A stretch of DNA of 56,060 bases, from positions 1 to 56,060 of the forward strand of contig JAPOOX010000022.1 in NCBI GenBank assembly GCA_026713185.1. Direction: 5' to 3'. How positions within the stretch are numbered: position 1 is the stretch's first letter; each line of letters opens with the position of its first letter. This document shows positions 46,237 to 55,504 of this stretch, one piece after another. The notes below the pieces were generated by a model that saw nothing but the letters and a program-made list of their open reading frames with translations, did no database searches and was not told the origin of the DNA. The DNA is from Gammaproteobacteria bacterium (lineage in GTDB: Bacteria > Pseudomonadota > Gammaproteobacteria > Pseudomonadales > Azotimanducaceae). A program made the translations under genes and the position numbers.

Positions 46237-48522
46237 ATGGAGGATCCGGATTTCGGCAGGGAATCAAGACGTTATGAATCGCCAATAGCCAGCCGACGAT
46301 ATATATTGCAGATCATGGCGTCGATCGGCGAACCGGCAGGATTCGAGCGGATATCCACTGTGCTTGGCCTGGATCAGCATTGGCAGCAGGATGCTTTGAG
46401 GAAGCGGTTGAGAGCCATGGTCAGGGATGGCCAACTGCTGGTGAATCGCCGTAATGTCTATGCCATTGCCAGTAAGATGGAACTGATCCGGGGTACTGTC
46501 GAGGGACATGTTGATGGTTACGGTTTTCTGATACCCGATGCCGGGGAAAAAGATATTTTTCTTGGGCATCGCCAGATGCGGGGTGTTTTCCACGGAGATA
46601 TCGTCCTGGTACGGGTTCGTGGTAAAGACCGCCGGGGCCGTCCGGAAGGAGAGATAGTGGAGGTTCTGGAGAGGAAAACCACCCAAATGATGGGCCGGCT
46701 TTATTTTGAGAATCGCACCTGGTTTCTGGAAAGCCTCAATAATCGGGTTTGCCAGGAAATACTGGTACTTCCCCATGATCAACTGGTAGAAGGCCGGATC
46801 GTGCTGGCGCGAATTGTCGATCAGCCAACCAGACATGGATTACCGAGTTGTGCCGTAGAGGAAGTGCTGGGAGAACATCTGACACCGGATATGGAAATCA
46901 AGATCAGCCTGTCCAATCACAATATTCCGGAAATGTTCAGTGCTGAAGACATGATCGCGGCGGATGCTCTGCCGGAAGAGGTTATTCAGGAAGACAAACT
47001 ACAACGGGCTGACCTCAGGGATTTGGCATTCGTTACCATAGATGGACCCGATGCCAGAGATTTCGACGATGCGATTTATTGTGAAGAGCTGAATCGGGGT
47101 GGTTGGAAGCTGTATGTTGCTATCGCGGATGTCGCACACTATGTTCGTCAGGAATCGGTATTGGACCAGACGGCTTTGGAAAGGGGGACGTCTGTCTACT
47201 TCCCACAATATGTGGTGCCGATGCTGCCGGAGAAGCTGTCCAATGGATTGTGTTCTCTGAAACCGGATGTTGACCGGCTGGTGCTTGTGTGTGAAATGTC
47301 AATTTCTGAACACGGCAGTATAGACAGCTATCAGTTCTATGAGGGATTGATCCGGTCTGCTGCCAGACTGACCTATGCGCAGGTGGCCTGTGGTGATACT
47401 GGCGGTAGTTGGCAGGATTCCCTGGCTCATGCGGACAAACTTCTCAGTGTCTTGCTGTCTGTGCGTGCACAGCGTGGCGCGCTGGATTTTGATACAACGG
47501 AACTTGCCTTCGAATTCGATAGTACGGGTGCTGTTGAGTCAATATCACGTCAATTCCGAAACCGTGCGCATCATCTGATAGAGGAGTGCATGTTATGCGC
47601 CAATGTCTGTGCAGCCAGATTCATGGACAGTCTCGGGATAGCAGGACTGTATCGTGTGCACAGGCGACCAGAGCCAGAGAAGACCGATTATCTGAGGATA
47701 TATCTCAACTCGGTTGGTATCAGTTTGCCGAATGGAATACCGACACCATCGGATTTCCAGCATGCACTGAATATCCTGCGCAGCAAACCCAATGGACATA
47801 TTCTTCAGATTGCGGTGTTACGTGCGCTATCACAGGCGGTTTATCAGGTAAACAATGAGGGACACTTTGGGCTTGATTACCCGATGTACACACACTTTAC
47901 TTCGCCTATCAGACGCTACCCGGATCTTCTGGCACATCGGCTGATCAAGTCCGTAATCCACAGCCGGAAGAAAACAGACCTGGTTCGCCGGTTTGGTGCA
48001 CGTAGCAGGCCGGAATATGACTATGAACCGGATAGACTGCATGCATTGGGTAATCAATGCTCCCGAACAGAGCGCCGTGCAGAAACAGCGGTTTATGAAA
48101 TTCTTGAGTGGATGAAGTGCGAATACATGGATGGCAAAGTCGGTGATATCGAATCGGGTGTGATTATCGGCGTTACAGGCTTCGGATTATTTATAGAGCT
48201 GTCCGACGTTCTGATTGAGGGTCTGGTACATGTGAGTACACTGATTGATGACTACTATCATTTCGATCAGGGTGAACAGCGTCTGGTAGGAGAAAACAGT
48301 GGATTGGTTTTTGGCATAGGGGATAACGTCTCGGTTCAGGTGGCACGGGTATCGGTTGACGAGCGGAAAATCGATTTTGAACTGATCTCGCACGATCCTC
48401 TCGAACACAGACCGCGTACTTCTTCGGGAAAGACCAATACACGAAAGGGTCAATCTGCCAAATCAGGTATTCAGCGAAACAAAAAATCCAGCCGGCGCAG
48501 ACGTAGATCCCAGTCATCATGA
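46237..48522 (+). CDS. rnr: Ribonuclease R
   Basis: RNase R is a processive 3'-5' exoribonuclease that degrades structured RNA and acts in tmRNA-mediated decay. The 761-residue protein has an N-terminal winged-helix domain, two cold-shock domains (with GYGFLIPDAGEKDIFLG near residue 95), and the RNB catalytic domain with DGPDARDFDDAIYC. Its core is completed by HYTHF-like YPMYTHFTSPIRRYPDL. An S1 domain (GVTGFGLFIELSDVLIEGLV) follows, and then a basic Lys/Arg/Ser-rich tail ending KKSSRRRRRSQSS. AAGGAG lies eight bases before the ATG. The stop overlaps the rlmB start (ATGA). Confidence 0.96.
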   Translation: MEDPDFGRESRRYESPIASRRYILQIMASIGEPAGFERISTVLGLDQHWQQDALRKRLRAMVRDGQLLVNRRNVYAIASKMELIRGTVEGHVDGYGFLIPDAGEKDIFLGHRQMRGVFHGDIVLVRVRGKDRRGRPEGEIVEVLERKTTQMMGRLYFENRTWFLESLNNRVCQEILVLPHDQLVEGRIVLARIVDQPTRHGLPSCAVEEVLGEHLTPDMEIKISLSNHNIPEMFSAEDMIAADALPEEVIQEDKLQRADLRDLAFVTIDGPDARDFDDAIYCEELNRGGWKLYVAIADVAHYVRQESVLDQTALERGTSVYFPQYVVPMLPEKLSNGLCSLKPDVDRLVLVCEMSISEHGSIDSYQFYEGLIRSAARLTYAQVACGDTGGSWQDSLAHADKLLSVLLSVRAQRGALDFDTTELAFEFDSTGAVESISRQFRNRAHHLIEECMLCANVCAARFMDSLGIAGLYRVHRRPEPEKTDYLRIYLNSVGISLPNGIPTPSDFQHALNILRSKPNGHILQIAVLRALSQAVYQVNNEGHFGLDYPMYTHFTSPIRRYPDLLAHRLIKSVIHSRKKTDLVRRFGARSRPEYDYEPDRLHALGNQCSRTERRAETAVYEILEWMKCEYMDGKVGDIESGVIIGVTGFGLFIELSDVLIEGLVHVSTLIDDYYHFDQGEQRLVGENSGLVFGIGDNVSVQVARVSVDERKIDFELISHDPLEHRPRTSSGKTNTRKGQSAKSGIQRNKKSSRRRRRSQSS

Positions 48523-49265
48523 TGGATTTTATTTACGGCATCCATGCCACGAGAATTTACCTGTCCACGGCCACGGGTACACCGCAGCGATTACTCCTGA
48601 AAAGTGGCAATCTGGGTCCCAGGTTAAGGGAGATCAGGGATCGTGTCGAGATGATGGACTGTCCGGTAGAATATCTTTCACGTGCCGCCCTGGATGAAAT
48701 CACTCCAGGGAAACATCAGGGCGTGATACTGTACACGACGTCTCCGATAGAGGCAGTATCTCTGGATGTACTGCTTGCGAAGGAGGTTGAGCGGGACAAT
48801 CCAAGGCGTCTTTTCCTGATTCTGGATGGCGTCAAAGACCCTCATAATCTGGGGGCATGTTTGCGTAGCGCTGCGACCATGGGTGTTGACGCGGTCATTG
48901 CACCGCGCAGTAACAGTGCGCCGTTAAGCGTCACTGCCATAAAAACCGCATGCGGAGGGGCAAACCTCGTACCTTATCTCCAGGTTTCGAACCTGGCACG
49001 GACCCTGGAACAGTTGAAGTCATCGGATTGTTGGATCCTGGGTACAACCCTGGATGCGGAGAGGCCATTGAGCAGTTTCGATCTGACCGGCGATCTGGTG
49101 CTGGTTATGGGTTCCGAGGATGGTGGCTTGCGACGCAATACCCGCAAGCACTGCGACTATCTTGCAAAAATACCAATGGTCAATGACATCCTGGGATTCA
49201 ATGTCTCCGTGGCAACTGGCATCAGTTTATATGAAGTACAGCAACAACGCGGAATAAAGGGGTGA
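48519..49265 (+). CDS. rlmB: 23S rRNA (guanosine-2'-O)-methyltransferase RlmB
   Basis: RlmB methylates the ribose of G2251 in 23S rRNA. The 248-residue SpoU-family protein has an N-terminal L30e-like substrate-binding domain (about 1-85) and the knotted SPOUT domain. Knot motifs are LILDGVKDPHNLGACLRSA (motif 1), LVLVMGSEDGGLRRNTRK (motif 2) and IPMVNDILGFNVSVATGISLYE (motif 3), with the catalytic Asn in NLGACLR and the SAM-binding loop. The ATG overlaps the rnr stop. rnr-rlmB order is standard in gammaproteobacteria. Confidence 0.95.
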   Translation: MMDFIYGIHATRIYLSTATGTPQRLLLKSGNLGPRLREIRDRVEMMDCPVEYLSRAALDEITPGKHQGVILYTTSPIEAVSLDVLLAKEVERDNPRRLFLILDGVKDPHNLGACLRSAATMGVDAVIAPRSNSAPLSVTAIKTACGGANLVPYLQVSNLARTLEQLKSSDCWILGTTLDAERPLSSFDLTGDLVLVMGSEDGGLRRNTRKHCDYLAKIPMVNDILGFNVSVATGISLYEVQQQRGIKG

Positions 49266-49277
49266 TGGTCAGATCAC

Positions 49278-49306
49278 TTGCAATGTGGAATCCTATTCTC
49301 TACAAT
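49278..49306 (+). promoter_or_regulatory. Sigma-70-type promoter for the rpsF operon
   Basis: TTGCAA at 49278-49283 and TACAAT at 49301-49306 are separated by exactly 17 bp. This would start transcription about 60 bp before the rpsF ATG and upstream of the leader hairpin, as expected for a ribosomal protein operon. Confidence 0.6.
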
Positions 49307-49328
49307 CCGCGGCTTCCTTAACCCTCCT

Positions 49329-49355
49329 TGCTGCACCGGGAAATCCCGGGCAGCA
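49329..49355 (+). promoter_or_regulatory. Hairpin in the rpsF 5' leader, possible S6:S18 autoregulatory site
   Basis: TGCTGC (49329-49334) pairs with GCAGCA (49350-49355). Inside, CCGGG and CCCGG pair around an AAAT loop, leaving one bulged A. No T-run follows, so it is not a terminator. CCG trinucleotides occur at the hairpin and again at 49360-49362, before the AAGGAG ribosome site. Known rpsF leaders present a CCG-containing bulge that mimics the S6:S18 site of 16S rRNA, but I cannot confirm the exact fold. Confidence 0.4.
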
Positions 49356-49375
49356 TCAACCGAAAGGAGTTGTCG

Positions 49376-49801
49376 ATGAGACACTATGAGATTGTCCTCC
49401 TGGTACATCCTGATCAATCTGAACAGGTACCAGGGATGATTGAACGCTATACCAACCTTATCAAGCAAGGGGGCGGTACAATTCACCGCACCGAAGACTG
49501 GGGCAGGCGTCAACTTGCTTACCCTATCAGCAAGATTCACAAGGCTCACTACATCCTGTTCAACATTGAATGCAACAAGGATGTGCTGGAAGAAATCAAC
49601 ACGGCGTTTCGATTCAATGATGCTGTGCTGCGTAATCTGATTATGGGTTGCAAAGAAGCCATTACTGAAGAGTCGCCAATCATGAAGATTGAAAACGCGA
49701 GTCGGGCAGAGACAGCCCCGGGATTGAATGAAAGAGTGGTGTTGCAAACCCCGGCGGAAAGCAGTGAGCCCGATGACGCCTCTGCCCTAGCAGGAGAATA
49801 G
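49376..49801 (+). CDS. rpsF: 30S ribosomal protein S6
   Basis: S6 binds S18 in the central domain of the small subunit. The 141-residue protein begins [20 protein letters not shown] and contains [17 protein letters not shown] and AHYILFNIE, the standard S6 fold. An acidic, Ser- and Ala-rich tail of about 35 residues follows ([12 protein letters not shown] to DDASALAGE), somewhat longer than in E. coli. The ATG at 49376 follows AAAGGAGTTGTCG. It opens the rpsF-rpsR-DUF2232-rplI operon, with its own promoter and leader hairpin. Confidence 0.97.
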   Translation: MRHYEIVLLVHPDQSEQVPGMIERYTNLIKQGGGTIHRTEDWGRRQLAYPISKIHKAHYILFNIECNKDVLEEINTAFRFNDAVLRNLIMGCKEAITEESPIMKIENASRAETAPGLNERVVLQTPAESSEPDDASALAGE

Positions 49802-49804
49802 GAT

Positions 49805-50032
49805 ATGCCTCGTTTCTATCGTCGCCGAAAATTTTGTCGTTTCACCGCCGAGGGTGTGAAGGAAATAGACTACAAGGATCTGGAAACGCTCGAAGAGTAT
49901 ATTTCAGAAACCGGCAAGATCGTGCCGAGTCGAATTACCGGTACAAAAGCCCGTTATCAGCGCCAGCTTGCCAGGGCGGTAAAAAGAGCAAGATACCTCG
50001 CGCTGTTGCCTTATACTGACGCCCATAAATAG
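49805..50032 (+). CDS. rpsR: 30S ribosomal protein S18
   Basis: S18 is the partner of S6. The 75-residue protein contains [20 protein letters not shown], then [20 protein letters not shown] and the basic C-terminal [20 protein letters not shown], all diagnostic. It starts three bases after rpsF stops, with GGAG inside the end of rpsF. The second ORF in another frame over this region is a shadow. Confidence 0.98.
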   Translation: MPRFYRRRKFCRFTAEGVKEIDYKDLETLEEYISETGKIVPSRITGTKARYQRQLARAVKRARYLALLPYTDAHK

Positions 50033-50065
50033 GTGAATTGGCGTTACTCGCCGGACTGACACTTC

Positions 50066-50908
50066 ATGAAAGCCTTAGCGGAATTTGTCATGCGTGGTCG
50101 TGTTCACGCCATTGGTGCGAGCATGGTCTGTGCATCTCTGCCGATACTCAACTGGTTGAGTACGTCGATCGTCAGTCTTGTTGTATTGCACAGGGGAGGT
50201 GTTGAAGGTTCACTGGTACTCCTCTGGGCACTACTGCCAATGGGTGTTGTTATTTATCTGACTGGTAGTGCTCTAACCCCGGTTATTGCTTTATTGGGTA
50301 CGGTTGGTCTCGCCTATGTGTTGCGGGTAACGGTATCCTGGGAAATCACTCTGGTTTTGGCAGTGGTTTTTTCCGCTATCGGCATTCTGATATTCGAATC
50401 TACCTCTACTGAACAGTTAAAGTTGATAGTAGAAATGTACATGGAATTTACACAACAGGATTCCACAGAGCAGTCTTTTGAGGCAATCCGGAAGGTCATA
50501 CTTGCAGTCTTTGCGATGGGTCAGGCCTTTGCAATGCTGGCTTTTCTGATGCTGGCAAGGTGGTGGCAGAGTCAATTGTACAATCCGGGTGGTTTCCAGA
50601 AAGAATTCCACCAGTTGCGTATCACCAGCGGGTTCAGCACCGGGATTGTCCTGTTACTCGTGATATGTTATTTTTTCAACGATTCGCTGGGGCAATGGAT
50701 GCTGCTGCTGACGGTACCCTTGCTGTTGTCAGGGTTGGGAATGGTGCATTGGCTGATTGGTTACAGGAAGATGTCCGTCCGCTGGCTCATTATTTTTTAT
50801 TTTCTGTTATTGGTGTTCTCCAATTTTTTCTATCCTCTGGTGGCGTCACTGGCGTTGATAGACAGTTACCTGGATGTTCGAAAACGAATTCAAACCACAA
50901 AGGTGTAA
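50066..50908 (+). CDS. DUF2232 family integral membrane protein
   Basis: A 280-residue protein with about eight predicted membrane helices, including HAIGASMVCASLPILNWLST, LVLLWALLPMGVVIYLTG, ITLVLAVVFSAIGILIF, VILAVFAMGQAFAMLAFLML and IIFYFLLLVFSNFFYPLVAS. A loop with WWQSQLYNPGGFQKEFHQLR sits between helices five and six and is the most conserved-looking part. This is the DUF2232 (YybS-like) family, which regularly sits between rpsR and rplI in Pseudomonas relatives. Its function is unknown. It starts 33 bp after rpsR and ends four bases before rplI. Confidence 0.85.
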   Translation: MKALAEFVMRGRVHAIGASMVCASLPILNWLSTSIVSLVVLHRGGVEGSLVLLWALLPMGVVIYLTGSALTPVIALLGTVGLAYVLRVTVSWEITLVLAVVFSAIGILIFESTSTEQLKLIVEMYMEFTQQDSTEQSFEAIRKVILAVFAMGQAFAMLAFLMLARWWQSQLYNPGGFQKEFHQLRITSGFSTGIVLLLVICYFFNDSLGQWMLLLTVPLLLSGLGMVHWLIGYRKMSVRWLIIFYFLLLVFSNFFYPLVASLALIDSYLDVRKRIQTTKV

Positions 50909-50912
50909 AATC

Positions 50913-51362
50913 ATGCAAGTCATTCTTCTGGAGCAAATTGCAAATCTGGGTAATCCCGGAGCCCAGGTATCTGTCAAAGCGGGATATGGTCGAAACTACC
51001 TCATCCCGCAACATAAGGCAGTTCCCGCAAGTGCTGAAAATATAGAGAAATACAGGGCAATGCTGGAAGAATTACAGCGCCAGGCTGCAGGCAAGAAAGC
51101 CGAAGCACTGGAGCGGGCCGAAAAGATTAATGCATTATCCATTGGCTTGACGGTTAAAGCGGGTGAAGAAGGCAAGTTGTTCGGCTCTGTTACGGTGAGG
51201 GATATTGCTGATGCAGTGACCGCCCGCGGGGTCCAACTGGACAGAAGCGAAGTACGTCTTCCGGATGGACCCATTCGCGAAATTGGTGATTATGAAGTGG
51301 TTGTACATCTGCATAGTGAAGTCAATGCAGCCGTCAGGGTGTCCCTTATCGCCGAGACATGA
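50913..51362 (+). CDS. rplI: 50S ribosomal protein L9
   Basis: L9 binds 23S rRNA near L1 and helps keep the reading frame. From ATG 50913 the 149-residue protein begins MQVILLEQIANLGNPGAQVS and VKAGYGRNYLIPQHKA, the rRNA-binding N-domain. A connecting helix (ENIEKYRAMLEELQRQA) follows, and then the C-domain with EGKLFGSVTVRDIADAV. The frame is open further upstream, but those residues lie inside the DUF2232 gene. AGGTG lies a few bases before the start. The gap of about 100 bp to dnaB may hold a promoter. Confidence 0.97.
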   Translation: MQVILLEQIANLGNPGAQVSVKAGYGRNYLIPQHKAVPASAENIEKYRAMLEELQRQAAGKKAEALERAEKINALSIGLTVKAGEEGKLFGSVTVRDIADAVTARGVQLDRSEVRLPDGPIREIGDYEVVVHLHSEVNAAVRVSLIAET

Positions 51363-51465
51363 TTACTGTATTCTGAAATTTTCTCCCATTATATATTTTC
51401 AATTCAGCCGGGATGATTTAGGCTAGATCCATGTGAGATTCATATAGGAAGCTTGAGTTTTTTCC

Positions 51466-52878
51466 TTGGCAAACGTGTCTGAAAACACAACAGAAACACT
51501 ACTGAAAATTCCGCCTCATTCTATTGGAGCAGAGCGATCCGTTCTTGGTGGTTTGATGCTGGATGAATCAGCCTGGGATAATATTGCCGGGGTAATCGCC
51601 GCAGATGATTTTTATCGAAGCGACCATCGGACCATATTCCGTTGTATAGAATCGCTTGTTGAAAAGAATCAACCGCTGGATGTCATTACCATTTCAGATG
51701 CCCTGGACCATGTTAATGCTCTGGAGACCATTGGTGGTGTGGCCTACATATCCGACCTGGCCGAAAATACACCAACAGCATCCAATATCCAGGCATACGC
51801 GAAAACAGTTCAGGAACGCGCCACCATCCGAAAACTGATTCTGGCAGGTCAGGAAATTGCCGATAGCGGTTTCAATCCAGCGGGAAGGGACAGTGCAACG
51901 CTGATCAATGAAGCGGAATCCAGAGTGTTCAGAATCGGTGACGAGAAACCCAGCAGTGGAGGTCCGGAGGCCGTTCGACCGCTGCTGGCAAAAGCAATAT
52001 CCAGAATTGAAGAACTGTATGATACCAAAGGAGCGTTGACGGGTATCAGCACCGGGTTCAAGGACCTGGACGCAATTACCTCTGGATTACAGGCGGCTGA
52101 CCTGGTGGTCGTCGCCGGCAGACCGTCCATGGGCAAGACCTCTCTGATGATGAATATGGCCGAGAGTGCGGCTATTTCCGAGAAAATGCCAGTTCTGGTG
52201 TTCAGTCTGGAAATGCCTGCAGATTCGTTGATTCTCAGAATGTTGTCATCCCTGGGAAGAATTGATCAAAGCAGGATCCGTACTGGTCAGTTGTATGATG
52301 ATGACTGGCCTAATTTGACTTCTGCTGTCAGTTTTCTGAACGACTGCAAACTTTTCGTGGATGACACTGCGGCACTGACCCCCAATGATATTCGTGCCAG
52401 AACCCGTCGGATCGCCCGGGAACATGGTCAATTGGGTTTGATACTGGTGGATTACCTGCAATTGATGCAAGTTCCCGGCACTGTGGAAAATCGTGCGGGA
52501 GAGATCTCGGAAATCTCACGGTCTTTGAAGGCCATAGCCAAGGAATTCAATTGTCCATTGGTTGCCGGTTCCCAGCTTAACCGGAGTCTGGAGCAACGTC
52601 CGGATAAACGTCCCATCATGTCCGACCTCAGGGAATCGGGCGCTATCGAACAGGATGCTGATGTCATTATGGGGATCTACCGGGATGAGGTATATAACGA
52701 TGAAACAGAAAATAAAGGGGTTGCGGAAATCATCATCCTCAAACAGCGCAATGGTCCGATAGGCAGGAAGAAACTAACGTTCCTGGGGGAATATACGAGG
52801 TTTGACGATATGGCCCAGGATTATGATTACCAGGATCCCGGGCAGTCTCCCCCGAAGGATCTTGATGACCGACACTGA
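51466..52878 (+). CDS. dnaB: Replicative DNA helicase
   Basis: DnaB is the hexameric 5'-3' helicase of the replication fork. The 470-residue protein has the N-terminal collar domain (PPHSIGAERSVLGGLMLDE), then the RecA-like domain with Walker A GRPSMGKTSLMMNMAE, Walker B LILVDYLQLM, the arginine-finger region and DADVIMGIYRDE near the C-terminus. There is no intein. The start is TTG 51466 (GTG at 51475 is an alternative), with AGGAAG 15 bases upstream. It ends within 75 bp of the alr start. Confidence 0.96.
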   Translation: MANVSENTTETLLKIPPHSIGAERSVLGGLMLDESAWDNIAGVIAADDFYRSDHRTIFRCIESLVEKNQPLDVITISDALDHVNALETIGGVAYISDLAENTPTASNIQAYAKTVQERATIRKLILAGQEIADSGFNPAGRDSATLINEAESRVFRIGDEKPSSGGPEAVRPLLAKAISRIEELYDTKGALTGISTGFKDLDAITSGLQAADLVVVAGRPSMGKTSLMMNMAESAAISEKMPVLVFSLEMPADSLILRMLSSLGRIDQSRIRTGQLYDDDWPNLTSAVSFLNDCKLFVDDTAALTPNDIRARTRRIAREHGQLGLILVDYLQLMQVPGTVENRAGEISEISRSLKAIAKEFNCPLVAGSQLNRSLEQRPDKRPIMSDLRESGAIEQDADVIMGIYRDEVYNDETENKGVAEIIILKQRNGPIGRKKLTFLGEYTRFDDMAQDYDYQDPGQSPPKDLDDRH

Positions 52879-52948
52879 CTGGTGGGGACCGGAAAGTAAC
52901 TCGCAAAAAGAGAAGTCCCCGGACAATAACCAGATAAACGGAAGCGGA

Positions 52949-54079
52949 ATGTCGGCAGTGCTGGCAAATCAATCAGATGGTTATCAGAACTCCATTCAGG
53001 AAGGAATTGACGACGGCGCCCATGCGGTTATTGATCTGGATGCGGCAGCCTTCAATCTTTCTGTGGTAAGAGCCATGGCTCCTGACAGCAAAGTAATGGC
53101 CGTTGTGAAAGCTAACGCATATGGTCACGGTGCTGTCGAAATAGCCAGAACGCTCGCCCATGCGGATGGTTTTGGTGTTGCCAGGATTGCAGAAGCACGA
53201 CAATTGCGGGATGCGGGTATTGTCAATCCCATCACGTTGCTGGAGGGGTTCACTGATCAGCCGCAGTTGATGAAAATCATTGAAATAATGGCAGATGTGG
53301 TTGTCCATTCGATGGTTCAGGTAGATTTACTGAAGCGAACCGGATTCTCCGGAAATATCTGGGTCAAAGTAACATCAGGGATGAATCGGCTTGGATTCCC
53401 CCTGGACATGTTACCGCGGGTACTGCATGAATTGCGGAAGTACAAAGTATTGGGAATCATGACCCACCTGGCGAACGCGGACATGGATACCAGTGCCACT
53501 CAACGGCAGATCGAATTGTTTTACAAAGGAGTATCCGAATTCGGACTACCGGTTTCAATAGCGAATTCGGCCGGGATTATCAGGCACCCTGAGACCAGGA
53601 CGGATTGGATACGTCCCGGTCTCATGCTGTATGGGGTTTCTCCTTTCCCGGGACAGCAGTCTGCAGACCTGCAGACAGTGATGACGCTGAACGCACCTGT
53701 GATCGCCATCAACCGGGTCAGGGCTGGTGAATCAGTGGGTTATGGGAGCATGTGGACAGCTCCTGTGGACTGTCGTGTTGCGGTACTGGCCATTGGTTAT
53801 GCTGATGGATATCCGTGGGGAACCGGGAACCCGCGTTGTGTTCTGCTGGGAGGTCTACGTCGTCAGATTGTCGGGCGTATATCTATGGATATGACCTGTA
53901 TTGTGCTGGAAGATGAGGATGACGTGCAGTTAAGTGAACGGGCAATTCTCTGGGGTGATCGATTACCGGTTGAGGAAGTCGCGCTGGCATCGGGGTCAAT
54001 TGCCTACACATTACTGTGTCAGGTTGGTCATCGCGTCACCCGTGTATATGTGGGTGATTCTGAAGACGCGGCGGAATAA
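52949..54079 (+). CDS. alr: Alanine racemase
   Basis: Alr makes D-alanine for peptidoglycan. From ATG 52949 (MSAVLANQSD, 376 residues) the PLP-binding Lys lies in VMAVVKANAYGHGAVE, the catalytic Tyr in GESVGYGSMWTAP, and other family segments are WVKVTSGMNRLGF, TDWIRPGLMLYG and GRISMDMTC. A GGAAGCGGA ribosome site precedes this ATG. An earlier in-frame ATG at 52865 inside dnaB would add 28 polar residues and is less likely. The dnaB-alr order is conserved. Nothing marks it as the catabolic DadX rather than the biosynthetic form except context. Confidence 0.94.
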   Translation: MSAVLANQSDGYQNSIQEGIDDGAHAVIDLDAAAFNLSVVRAMAPDSKVMAVVKANAYGHGAVEIARTLAHADGFGVARIAEARQLRDAGIVNPITLLEGFTDQPQLMKIIEIMADVVVHSMVQVDLLKRTGFSGNIWVKVTSGMNRLGFPLDMLPRVLHELRKYKVLGIMTHLANADMDTSATQRQIELFYKGVSEFGLPVSIANSAGIIRHPETRTDWIRPGLMLYGVSPFPGQQSADLQTVMTLNAPVIAINRVRAGESVGYGSMWTAPVDCRVAVLAIGYADGYPWGTGNPRCVLLGGLRRQIVGRISMDMTCIVLEDEDDVQLSERAILWGDRLPVEEVALASGSIAYTLLCQVGHRVTRVYVGDSEDAAE

Positions 54080-54082
54080 GCA

Positions 54083-55438
54083 ATGGCCAGGAGCAAAACA
54101 GTTTTCGTCTGCAGTGATTGTGGAACCGACTACCCTAAATGGCAGGGACAGTGCAATCATTGCGGAACCTGGAATACATTGAGCCAGGTGGTTGTCGGTA
54201 ATGAATCCCGGCGAAGAGGATATGCGGATGAAACTGCGGCCCTGCGGGTTCTGGGAGATGTAGCCATTGAAGAACAGTCTCGACTGTCGACCGAGTCTAA
54301 TGAATTTGATCGTGTACTGGGAGGTGGCCTGGTCCCCGGGTCTGCGGTGCTCATCAGTGGTAATCCGGGCGCAGGTAAAAGTACTTTGCTGCTGCAGGTA
54401 ATCTGTCGAGTTGCCGGAAATGAGTCAACACTCTATGTGACCGGGGAAGAAAGTCTGGCACAGGTTGCCATGCGTGCCCGACGTCTGGGATTACCGCAGG
54501 ATAAAGTTCAGGTCATGGCGGAAACCAATGTTGAACACATTGTGGAGACATGGCGCAGTTGCAGCCCCCGAATCTGTGTTATTGATTCGATTCAGGCAAT
54601 GTATACCGAGTCCATTGAGTCTGCTCCGGGTAGTGTAGGTCAGGTACGGGAGTCGGCGGCAGCACTGATCCGTCAGGCAAAAACCTGTGACACGGTACTC
54701 ATCCTGGTGGGACACGTCACCAAGGAGGGCAGTCTGGCGGGTCCTCGTGTACTGGAGCATATGATCGATACCTTCATCATGATTGATGGTGTAGCAGATA
54801 ATCGCTTCCGCACGCTGAGGAGTAGCAAGAATCGATTCGGTGCGGTGAATGAAGTGGGAATCTTTGCCATGACCGGGCGCGGTATGATCGAAGTCACCAA
54901 CCCGTCGGCAATATTCTTGTCCCGTTCTAAGGAAGTCTCCCCAGGCAGTGTCGTGATGGTGGTTTGGGAAGGAAGCAGACCATTACTGGTGGAAGCACAG
55001 GCCCTGGTGGATGATTCGGTTCCAGGTAATCCACGTCGGGTCAGCGTAGGGTTTGAACAGAATCGTCTGACCATGTTGCTGGCAATTTTACATCGTCACG
55101 GCGGGTTGCAGGTTGGTGACAAGGATGTTTTTGTCAATGCCGTCGGGGGCATCCGGGTAGAAGAAACCAGTAGTGACCTGGCGCTGTTGCTGGCAATCAT
55201 GTCCAGTTTCCGGGACATACCATTACCACAACATCTGGTCTGTTTTGGAGAAGTAGGGTTATCCGGAGAGATTCGACCTGTTCCCAATGGTCTTGAAAGA
55301 CTTAACGAAGCGGCAAAACATGGATTTAAGAAAGCAATTGTTCCGGCTGCCAATGCACCCAGGAAACCATTACAGGGAATAGAAGTAGTGGGTGTCTCCA
55401 GACTCAGTCATGCACTGGCAGTGATAGAAGCAAAATAA
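54083..55438 (+). CDS. radA: DNA repair protein RadA (Sms)
   Basis: RadA is a RecA-related branch-migration helicase used in recombinational repair. The 451-residue protein has an N-terminal zinc finger (CSDCGTDYPKWQGQCNHCG), the ATPase domain with Walker A GNPGAGKSTLLLQV and Walker B ICVIDSIQ, the RadA-specific KNRFG motif in SSKNRFGAVNEVG, and a C-terminal Lon-protease-like domain with CFGEVGLSGEIRPV. The Lon catalytic Ser-Lys dyad is not expected in RadA. It starts three bases after alr. A terminator lies six bases after its stop. Confidence 0.96.
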   Translation: MARSKTVFVCSDCGTDYPKWQGQCNHCGTWNTLSQVVVGNESRRRGYADETAALRVLGDVAIEEQSRLSTESNEFDRVLGGGLVPGSAVLISGNPGAGKSTLLLQVICRVAGNESTLYVTGEESLAQVAMRARRLGLPQDKVQVMAETNVEHIVETWRSCSPRICVIDSIQAMYTESIESAPGSVGQVRESAAALIRQAKTCDTVLILVGHVTKEGSLAGPRVLEHMIDTFIMIDGVADNRFRTLRSSKNRFGAVNEVGIFAMTGRGMIEVTNPSAIFLSRSKEVSPGSVVMVVWEGSRPLLVEAQALVDDSVPGNPRRVSVGFEQNRLTMLLAILHRHGGLQVGDKDVFVNAVGGIRVEETSSDLALLLAIMSSFRDIPLPQHLVCFGEVGLSGEIRPVPNGLERLNEAAKHGFKKAIVPAANAPRKPLQGIEVVGVSRLSHALAVIEAK

Positions 55439-55443
55439 AACAA

Positions 55444-55470
55444 GAAAGTCCGACCTGAAGCCGGACTTTC
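55444..55470. terminator. Bidirectional terminator between radA and the adhesin gene
   Basis: GAAAGTCCG at 55444-55452 pairs perfectly with CGGACTTTC at 55462-55470 around a nine-base loop. On the minus strand it is followed by TTGTTTTATTTT, a good T-rich tail for the adhesin transcript. On the plus strand the tail (TATATTCT) is weaker. The two genes converge on it. Confidence 0.8.
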
Positions 55471-55504
55471 TATATTCTGATATTGGGAGTCCCGCCAGTA
55501 GTCT

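Noticed and set aside
51466-52878. Possible intein or split in dnaB, a frequent intein site
   Set aside because: The protein is a normal 470 residues, and the Walker A region is uninterrupted.
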